Part shown: piece after piece, positions 22,051-26,697 of the stretch
Layout: every line of letters begins with the position of its first letter
Position numbering within the stretch: position 1 is the stretch's first letter
Assembly: GCA_023393755.1 (NCBI GenBank)
Contig: JAEXCA010000272.1
Location: 1 to 26,697, forward strand
Direction of reading: 5' to 3'
From: Actinomycetes bacterium
GTDB taxonomy: Bacteria > Actinomycetota > Actinomycetes > Propionibacteriales > Propionibacteriaceae
DNA length: 26,697 bases
Program-made: the position numbers and the translations under genes
Notes under the pieces: generated by a model
Told to the model about the DNA's origin: nothing
What the model saw: only the letters and a program-made list of their open reading frames with translations
Databases searched by the model: none

Positions 22051-22352
22051 CCACGTCGCCAACTGCCAGGTTTGACGAACTGATCCACTTTCCCACTCGG
22101 CTGCGAATCGTCGCGGCCGCGGCAACCGCGAATGAGATCGAGTTCAGTGCGCTGGAAGACGGCCTGGGCATCTCGACCTCGCTGCTGTCCAAGCAACTCC
22201 GCATCCTCGCCGACGTCGGTTATGTCGCTCTGGAGAAGCGACCGCAGGTGTTCGGTCGACCCCGCACCTGGATACACCTCACCCCTACCGGCAGACGTGC
22301 ATACCTGGATCATCTCGAAGCACTCAGGCGGCTCACCGGGCTTTCCAGCTAG
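22047..22352 (+). CDS. small winged-helix transcriptional regulator (HTH_34/MarR-like)
   Basis: A 101-residue single-domain DNA-binding protein. The sequence runs FDELIHFPTRLRIVAAAA, then the helix-turn-helix FSALEDGLGISTSLLSKQLRILADVGYVALEK, then a wing RPRTWIHLTPTGRRAYLDHLEAL. This is the winged-helix domain often found in short actinobacterial regulators encoded next to a membrane protein; such proteins usually dimerise and repress their own operon. The GTG at 22047 overlaps the membrane protein's stop codon (GTGA), so translation is coupled and no separate Shine-Dalgarno is needed. The 9-base direct repeats at the promoter are its likely target (inference). The ligand is unknown. Confidence 0.85.
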   Translation: MTTSPTARFDELIHFPTRLRIVAAAATANEIEFSALEDGLGISTSLLSKQLRILADVGYVALEKRPQVFGRPRTWIHLTPTGRRAYLDHLEALRRLTGLSS

Positions 22353-22490
22353 CGGCCAAGGATCGCTGGTCGACTGCATGCTGCAGACGTACCAGCATTT
22401 CCCCGGATGCCGTCCGCCAGGAGGTGGCGGCCAAGGTTGAGGACTCCACCTGGGGAAGCGCCAGTTCGTGGCAACAGCGACTCACCCTCC

Positions 22491-22523
22491 AAGGGCGCTC
22501 CGGCATCGTGCTGGGGCGCCCTT
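22491..22523. terminator. strong stem-loop in the gap after the regulator
   Basis: AAGGGCGC (22491-22498) pairs with GCGCCCTT (22516-22523), with CC/GG continuing the stem past one mismatch and an 11-base loop. It lies about 140 bases after the regulator stop, with no T-tract. It may end plus-strand transcription. No gene is recognised between 22353 and the tRNA terminator at 22644. Confidence 0.4.
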
Positions 22524-22603
22524 CCCACGCACCGACGACATGGGCGGACGACCGGCCCCGGACAGGCACGGACAGCCGGAATCGAACACCTCGCGCGGAG
22601 CAC

Positions 22604-22626
22604 AACTGAGACTAGAACTGAGACTA
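22604..22626. repeat. tandem 11-base direct repeat next to tRNA-Ser
   Basis: AACTGAGACTA occurs twice (22604-22614 and 22616-22626), separated by one G, about 20 bases beyond the tRNA-Ser terminator. The role is unknown. Short direct repeats beside tRNA genes can be integrase arm-sites or scars, but no integrase is present. Confidence 0.6.
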
Positions 22627-22643
22627 AAGCCCTCGAAACAGTG

Positions 22644-22681
22644 AAAAACGCTCCCTCCGCAGTCTCGCGGAAGGAGCGTTT
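22644..22681 (-). terminator. intrinsic terminator of tRNA-Ser(GCT)
   Basis: AAACGCTCC (22646-22654) pairs with GGAGCGTTT (22673-22681) and, inside one mismatch, TCCGC pairs with GCGGA around a six-base loop. On the minus strand the stem is followed by a T-run (complement of 22644-22648). It begins 11 bases after the encoded CCA of the tRNA. Confidence 0.9.
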
Positions 22682-22694
22682 CTCCTTGTCATGG

Positions 22695-22784
22695 CGGAGG
22701 TGGCGAGATTTGAACTCGCGATGGGGTTGAGCCCCAAACCCGCTTAGCAGGCGGGCGCCATAGACCTGACTAGGCGACACCTCC
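22695..22784 (-). tRNA. tRNA-Ser (anticodon GCT)
   Basis: A 90-base class II tRNA. The acceptor GGAGGTG pairs with CACCTCC, and the discriminator is G. The anticodon arm is CCCGC-CTGCTAA-GCGGG with anticodon GCT (22746-22748 on the plus strand read AGC). There is a long variable arm with GGGGCTCAACCCC and a T-arm with GTTCAAAT. The CCA end is encoded (22692-22694). It decodes AGC/AGU serine codons. Confidence 0.96.
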
Positions 22785-22796
22785 AAGTGCGCGGCC

Positions 22797-22825
22797 AGCC
22801 TACCGGGGTGGCGGCGCGGCAGCAA
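22797..22825 (-). promoter_or_regulatory. promoter of tRNA-Ser(GCT)
   Basis: On the minus strand TTGCTG (22820-22825), a 17-base spacer and TAGGCT (22797-22802). The start would fall about six bases before the mature tRNA 5' end at 22784. Confidence 0.65.
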
Positions 22826-22927
22826 AGCGGCCCACCTGACGCCCTCCGCCACGGTGCGAGGCGACCGGCCGTCCAACTCGGGTTGAGGGTGCGAGCATCG
22901 GCCCTCGTGGACGTTTCGGAGCGAGGG

Positions 22928-22933
22928 TAGACT
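22928..22933 (+). promoter_or_regulatory. -10 box of the LCP-family gene
   Basis: TAGACT, preceded by GGG, lies 28 bases before the ATG at 22962; no good -35 is seen. AGGGGA (22953-22958) is the ribosome-binding site. Confidence 0.45.
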
Positions 22934-22961
22934 CGGCCCGCTCATTCGTGATAGGGGATCC

Positions 22962-24689
22962 ATGCCTGCCGACCTGCCCACACCCGGCCACCAACCCGAG
23001 GCTTCCCGGCCTCGCCGGCTGGCCGGCAGTGGCGCCGTCGAGGCACCCTCGTCCGGCACCCCTCGACGCGCGCTCGCGCCCGAGCAGGCCGGCTCGCCGG
23101 GTATGGGCAGCGCCGCGGGCTGGACGGTTCTGGGCACGATCCTTCCCGGTCTGGGCCTGTGGCGTTCGGGACGCCGGCTGGCCGGCTCGCTGATCATGGC
23201 GGTCGCCCTGCTGCTCGTCGGTGGGTTGGTGGCGGTCGTCCTCACCCAGCGCCAGGCGCTGGTGAGCTTCGCCACCAATCCCCAGGTGCTGCGCGGGGCG
23301 GCGATCGCGCTGCTCGTGCTGGCGGTCGCCTGGGTGATCGTGATCGGTACGACCCACCTGTCCCTCCGTCCGGCCGCCGCGACCACCGGCCAGCGGATCG
23401 CCGGTGCCGCCCTGGTCGGCGGCCTCTCCTTCGTGGTCGCGGCTCCGCTGGCGCTCGGCGCCAACGTGGCCTATTCCGCCAGCAGTCTGGTCTCCAATGT
23501 CTTCGGCAACGATGACGGCGGCAGCCAGACCGTCCCCACCATCACCAACTCGGTCGATCCCTGGGCGGAGAAGGACCGCCTCAGCGTCCTGATCCTGGGT
23601 GGCGACTCGGGCACCGGGCGCAGCGAGAAGCTCGGGATGCGCGCCGACACCGTGATGGTCGCGACGATCGACACCCACACCGGTGCGACCACGCTGTTCT
23701 CGCTCCCCCGCCAGACCGCGCGGATGCCCTTCCCGAAGGGGCCCCTGACCGAAGCCTTCCCGTACGGCTGGTACGACGGACGCAATCCGGGCAACCAGGA
23801 TTACTGGCTGAGCGCCATGTACCGGTTCGCGCCCACCATGGTCGACAAGAACATCCTGGGCAAGACCAAGCACCTCGCCGAGGACATCATGAAGCTCTCG
23901 GTCGGCGAGGCCCTCGGGCTGAACATCGACTACTTCGTCACGGTCAACATGGACGGCTTCAAGGACGTGATCAACGCCCTCGGCGGCGTCACCCTGAACG
24001 TGAACTCGCCTCTCCCGATCGGCGGCGACACCGATCGCAATCTCCTGCCCACCGGCTGGATCGAGCCTGGCCCCGACCAGCATCTCACCGGACGCCTGGC
24101 CCTGTGGTACGCCCGGGGACGCTGGGGCTACGACGACTACAGCCGGATGAGCCGGCAGCGCTGCGTGATCAACGCCGTCGTCCAGCAGGCGAACCCGCAG
24201 AACGTCCTGCTGAACTTCGAGAAGCTCGCCGCCGCCGGCGAGAAGACCGTCACCACCGATCTCCCGGACACGATGGTCGGGCCGATGCTCGAACTGGCGA
24301 ACCGGGTGAAGGGCACCAAACTGCGCAGCATCGGCTTCCAGAACGGCAAGGACGGCTTCAGCACCACCAGTCCGGATTGGGATCTCGTCCGCAAGCGGGT
24401 GAAGAAGGCGATCAAGGAGACGGCGAACACCAACGCCGAGCCGACGGCCAGCACGACCCCAAGCGCCAGCACGACCCCGACCGCCAGCACGACCCCGAGC
24501 GGCGATTCGTCCCCGACCGGCACGGCGACTCCGACCGGAACCGCCACGGCCTCGTCCCAGCCGACCAAGTCGACCAAGCCCAGGAGCGAGGATCTCCAGG
24601 ACGAATGCGCCTACAACCCCTCCGACAAGCCGATCAAGGGCTACCCCGGGACGCGCGACAATCCTCGGGGTTACCGGCAGGGCAGGTAA
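22962..24689 (+). CDS. LCP-family (LytR-CpsA-Psr) cell-wall glycopolymer ligase
   Basis: A 575-residue membrane protein. LCP enzymes transfer lipid-linked glycopolymers (teichoic acid, arabinogalactan or capsule type) to peptidoglycan outside the membrane. Residues 1-50 are a Pro/Ser/Arg-rich cytoplasmic tail. About four hydrophobic segments follow (55-170), more than the single helix of many LCP proteins. The LCP domain (about 203-400) has RLSVLILGGDSG, MRADTVMVATID with Arg227 and Asp229, FSLPRQT with Arg250, GLNIDYFVTVNMDGF, LGGVTLNV, and the final ARGRWGYDDYSRMSRQRCVI motif. The usual PRDT reads PRQT. The C-terminus (about 485-550) is a Thr/Ser/Pro/Ala linker with six-residue repeats. The start has AGGGGA upstream. 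Confidence 0.92.
   Translation: MPADLPTPGHQPEASRPRRLAGSGAVEAPSSGTPRRALAPEQAGSPGMGSAAGWTVLGTILPGLGLWRSGRRLAGSLIMAVALLLVGGLVAVVLTQRQALVSFATNPQVLRGAAIALLVLAVAWVIVIGTTHLSLRPAAATTGQRIAGAALVGGLSFVVAAPLALGANVAYSASSLVSNVFGNDDGGSQTVPTITNSVDPWAEKDRLSVLILGGDSGTGRSEKLGMRADTVMVATIDTHTGATTLFSLPRQTARMPFPKGPLTEAFPYGWYDGRNPGNQDYWLSAMYRFAPTMVDKNILGKTKHLAEDIMKLSVGEALGLNIDYFVTVNMDGFKDVINALGGVTLNVNSPLPIGGDTDRNLLPTGWIEPGPDQHLTGRLALWYARGRWGYDDYSRMSRQRCVINAVVQQANPQNVLLNFEKLAAAGEKTVTTDLPDTMVGPMLELANRVKGTKLRSIGFQNGKDGFSTTSPDWDLVRKRVKKAIKETANTNAEPTASTTPSASTTPTASTTPSGDSSPTGTATPTGTATASSQPTKSTKPRSEDLQDECAYNPSDKPIKGYPGTRDNPRGYRQGR
24447..24500 (+). repeat. three 18-base tandem repeats in the LCP linker
   Basis: Three copies beginning GCCAGCACGACCCC at 24447, 24465 and 24483, each coding ASTTP plus S or T. 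They belong to the low-complexity C-terminal linker and are a likely site of length variation between strains. Confidence 0.85.
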
Positions 24690-24695
24690 CGACCC

Positions 24696-24713
24696 GCGGG
24701 CGGGCGGGCCCGC
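24696..24713. terminator. short GC hairpin between convergent genes
   Basis: GCGGGC (24696-24701) and GCCCGC (24708-24713) around a six-base loop, in the 39-base gap between the LCP gene and the convergent PH-like gene. No T-tract. Confidence 0.3.
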
Positions 24714-24728
24714 AGAAGAACTGAGCGT

Positions 24729-25187
24729 CTACTCCGCTTCACCCAACGGCACGCTGCCGTAACCGCGGTGGACGTCGAGGTGGCGGGCGATGTCCGCGCC
24801 GAGGGCGTCCAGGTCGCCGGCGCCACCCCGGGGCATGGCGATCACCGTGCGACGGTCGTCGCGTCCGTACAGCACGATCTGCCCGGCACCGCGGGTGACC
24901 CTCACGACGTCCTGCCAGGTCCCGGTCCTGGCGCCGAACGGGCCGATCACCCGGTAGCCGTCCTGGTCGAGGACGATCTCGACCCGCATCCGCTGCATGG
25001 CGACGATCGCGAGGGCGAGGATCGCGAAGCCGACCAGGATGAACACGATCCCGATCGCCCGCAGGATGTCGGGCCAGCCCAGCAGCTCCGGCGCGCCGAA
25101 GAAGCCCAGGCCGACCACCGCGAAGGCCGCAGCCATCCCGAAGGCGCGCACCGGCGGGCGCGGCTTCATCAGATGGGTGCTCGACAC
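24729..25187 (-). CDS. small membrane protein with PH-like domain
   Basis: A 152-residue protein with two hydrophobic helices (about 15-33 and 42-64), followed by a soluble C-terminal half rich in beta strands: VEIVLDQDGYRVIGPFGARTGTWQDVVRVTRGAGQIVLYGRDDRRTVIAMPRG. This two-helix plus strand-rich layout with a G-x-R-x-G-x-W-Q-D-V turn is typical of actinobacterial PH-domain-like membrane proteins of unknown role. The GTG at 25187 was chosen because AGGAGG is four bases upstream; the downstream ATG (25169) has none. It begins 24 bases after tRNA-Ser(TGA) on the same strand, so read-through from the tRNA promoter is possible. It is convergent with the LCP gene. Confidence 0.75.
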   Translation of the reverse strand: MSSTHLMKPRPPVRAFGMAAAFAVVGLGFFGAPELLGWPDILRAIGIVFILVGFAILALAIVAMQRMRVEIVLDQDGYRVIGPFGARTGTWQDVVRVTRGAGQIVLYGRDDRRTVIAMPRGGAGDLDALGADIARHLDVHRGYGSVPLGEAE

Positions 25188-25211
25188 GGGACCTCCTGTG
25201 GACGACGCCGG

Positions 25212-25296
25212 CGGCGAGGGTGGGATTCGAACCCACGGAGCTTTGACACTCGGCCGCTTTCAAGGCGGCTGCACTAGTCCACTATGCGACCTCGCC
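25212..25296 (-). tRNA. tRNA-Ser (anticodon TGA)
   Basis: An 85-base class II tRNA. The acceptor GGCGAGG pairs with CCTCGCC, and the discriminator is G. The anticodon loop CTTGAAA between GCCGC and GCGGC gives TGA (plus-strand TCA at 25260-25262). There is a long variable arm, and the T-arm is GTGGG-TTCGAAT-CCCAC. CCA is not encoded. It reads UCA and related serine codons. Confidence 0.96.
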
Positions 25297-25306
25297 CGGT
25301 CGCCCC

Positions 25307-25312
25307 ATCGTA
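25307..25312 (-). promoter_or_regulatory. -10 box of tRNA-Ser(TGA)
   Basis: TACGAT on the minus strand ends 11 bases before the mature 5' end at 25296, a normal distance for a tRNA promoter. No clear -35 at 17-18 bases. Confidence 0.4.
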
Positions 25313-25500
25313 GTGCCAACGCTCGTCGCGGCTGTACCTGGCTGGCGTCGGGACGACGGCTGCCGAGCCGCGCCCGTGCGTTCGGGATCGGGAGTGGGCG
25401 ACGCCTCCGGGGACGGCGTCCCAGACGACCAGGCTCTCAGCCGCGCCGGTGGGTGAATCCGCCGGAGTCTTGACGGGGGGCGCGAAACAGCTCGAGAACA

Positions 25501-25548
25501 GAGCTTGTCGAAGGGTTGCGGTGAGCCTGAGCGCGCCCGCCGGGCGCG
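25501..25548. repeat. REP-like fragment and GC palindrome
   Basis: GAGCTTGTCGAAGGG (25501-25515) and GTGAGCCTGAG (25521-25531) resemble the short CTTCGACAGGCTCA-type dispersed repeats known from many bacterial genomes. CGCGCCCG-C-CGGGCGCG (25532-25548) is a perfect 8-1-8 palindrome 15 bases before the oxidoreductase start. CAAGCT (25552-25557), six bases before that ATG, could be a weak leaderless -10. The rest of 25313-25563 holds no gene I can support. Confidence 0.45.
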
Positions 25549-25563
25549 TGCCAAGCTGGGGAC

Positions 25564-26541
25564 ATGCGCATTGTCGACGTGACCGCTCCGGGCGGGCCCG
25601 AGAACCTGACCATCGCCGAAGCCCCCGTCCCCACCGCCGGACCGGGTGAGCTCGTGATCGCCGTGACGGCCGCCGGTATCAATCGGGCCGACCTGCTGCA
25701 GCGGCAGGGCTTCTACCCGCCGCCGCCCGGCGCCAGTGAGGTTATCGGGCTGGAGGTCTCCGGGCACGTCCACGAGATCGGCGACGGCGTCACCGGCTGG
25801 ACGGTGGGCGACCCGTGCGTCGCGCTGTTGGCCGGCGGCGGGTACGCCGAGTACGTGGCGCTGCCCGCCGGGCAGGCCATCGCACCACCACCGGGGATCG
25901 ACCTGATCACCGCGGCCGGGGTCATCGAGGTGGCGGCGACCGTGGCGTCCAACTTCGAACACGTGCGCCTCAGCGAGGGCGAGACCGTGCTGATCCACGG
26001 CGGCGCCGGCGGCATTGGGACGTTCGCGATCCAGTACGCCAGGGCGCTCGGCGCCCGCGTGCTGACCACCGCGGGGTCCGAGGCCAAGCTGGAGCTGTGC
26101 CGCACCCTCGGAGCGGACGTCGCGATCGACTACCACGACGACTGGCCGGCCGCGGTGAGGGCCGCCACCGACGGACGCGGGGTCGACGTCATCCTGGACG
26201 TGATGGGCGCCAAGTACCTGGAGCCGAACGTGGCCGCCCTGGCGCCGGACGGACGCCTGGTGGTGATCGGCCTGCAAGGCGGCCGCAAGGGCACCCTCGA
26301 CCTGAACCGCCTGCTCACCAAGCGCGCCACGGTGACCGCGACCAGCCTGCGCGGGCGGCCGGTCGAGCAGAAGGCGGCGATCGCCCGATCGGTGGCCGAA
26401 CGGGTGTGGCCGCTGATCGCGTCCGGGCAGATCAAGCCGGCACCGGAGACCCGCTTCCCGCTGGAGCAGGTCGCCGAGGCACATCGGTACCTCGAATCCG
26501 GCGAGCACACCGGCAAGGTGATCCTGGTCGTCCGGGACTGA
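25564..26541 (+). CDS. NAD(P)H:quinone oxidoreductase, PIG3-type zinc-independent MDR
   Basis: A 325-residue medium-chain dehydrogenase/reductase. The N-terminal GroES-like domain has the PIG3-type segment AAGINRADLLQRQGFYPPPPG (37-57) and no zinc-binding cysteine/histidine set. The Rossmann domain carries the NADP-binding loop HGGAGGIG (145-152), and the C-terminus ends in the EQVAEAHRYLESGEHTGKVIL segment usual for this family. Such enzymes reduce quinones or other reactive carbonyls, often with NADPH, in the cytoplasm. The length is normal. The ATG at 25564 has only a weak GGGGA upstream, so the gene may be leaderless or weakly initiated. It stands alone; a REP-like repeat follows about 65 bases after its stop. 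Confidence 0.93.
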   Translation: MRIVDVTAPGGPENLTIAEAPVPTAGPGELVIAVTAAGINRADLLQRQGFYPPPPGASEVIGLEVSGHVHEIGDGVTGWTVGDPCVALLAGGGYAEYVALPAGQAIAPPPGIDLITAAGVIEVAATVASNFEHVRLSEGETVLIHGGAGGIGTFAIQYARALGARVLTTAGSEAKLELCRTLGADVAIDYHDDWPAAVRAATDGRGVDVILDVMGAKYLEPNVAALAPDGRLVVIGLQGGRKGTLDLNRLLTKRATVTATSLRGRPVEQKAAIARSVAERVWPLIASGQIKPAPETRFPLEQVAEAHRYLESGEHTGKVILVVRD

Positions 26542-26607
26542 GACGAATCCAGCCCTGATCGCCGATTCTCACTCGCAGAACGCAATCTGGCGCTGGACTT
26601 TGTCGCA

Positions 26608-26673
26608 GGGGCCACCAGGAACCGTCCCCTGTGGCCCCGGCACCCTCCCCGGTGGCCCCGGGCCGGTTCCTGG
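26608..26673. repeat. REP-like palindromic repeat, second copy
   Basis: GGGGCCAC (26608-26615) and GTGGCCCC (26631-26638) are inverted arms around a core whose 18 bases 26615-26632 are the exact reverse complement of 11250-11267. CGGTTCCTGG at 26664-26673 is a further inverted copy of part of the core. It lies in the intergenic DNA after the quinone oxidoreductase gene. Confidence 0.75.
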
Positions 26674-26697
26674 GGGCCCGCGGGGCGCCCACGGTAA

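Noticed and set aside
22575..22590. tRNA T-arm-like sequence on the minus strand
   Set aside because: Only the T-arm resemblance is present; no acceptor, D- or anticodon arm could be found around it.
22800..24083. 427-codon minus-strand frame opposite the LCP gene
   Set aside because: No motif, Gly/Arg/Asp-rich, and the plus strand encodes a complete LCP domain.
24447..24500. Regular tandem repeats considered as a CRISPR array
   Set aside because: Period is 18 bases with no spacers and the repeats keep the reading frame of the LCP linker.

Overview
High-GC DNA with G/C-rich third codon positions, short actinobacterial -10 boxes (TAnnnT), a leaderless gene and two tRNA-Ser genes points to an Actinomycetota chromosome. 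The high-GC transport and sugar-use repertoire would suit Propionibacteriales, but the sequence alone does not fix the family. The window starts in a G-run/C-run that looks like a contig-end artefact.

Layout. (1) 78-4420, minus strand: a sugar-binding lipoprotein behind a LacZ-type GH2 beta-galactosidase, the start of a beta-galactoside uptake and use operon whose permeases would lie off the left end. (2) 4676-6385, plus strand: an aldo/keto reductase and a leaderless six-helix membrane protein of unknown role. (3) 6545-13082, plus strand: a tightly packed seven-gene operon made of a GntR/HutC-type regulator, a PfkB-family kinase, an ECF transporter (S, fused A-A' ATPase, T), an ADP-ribosylglycohydrolase-fold protein and a short AIR-synthase-like (PurM/ThiL superfamily) protein. 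It looks like a self-contained system for importing and processing a riboside or related vitamin-like N-glycoside, and I consider it the most interesting locus here. (4) 13184-21265, minus strand: a CUT1 sugar-uptake operon with a GH172 (DUF2961) enzyme first, then binding lipoprotein, two permeases, a large six-hairpin-type glycosidase and a LacI regulator. It has a textbook promoter with a candidate LacI-type operator over the start site. No ATPase gene is present. (5) 21564-22352, plus strand: a small membrane protein with an apparent one-base frameshift, overlapping a small winged-helix regulator. (6) 22692-25296: tRNA-Ser(GCT), an LCP-family cell-wall ligase, a small PH-like membrane protein and tRNA-Ser(TGA). 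(7) 25564-26541: a PIG3-type quinone oxidoreductase, followed by a REP-like palindromic repeat. That repeat shares an 18-base core with one embedded inside the ADP-ribosylglycohydrolase gene.

How the parts work together. Regions 1 and 4 are carbohydrate-utilisation loci (bind, import, hydrolyse, LacI control in region 4). Region 3 is a separate uptake and salvage module. The remaining genes are housekeeping: tRNAs, envelope and redox. All functional calls come from reading motifs by eye; no database search was run.
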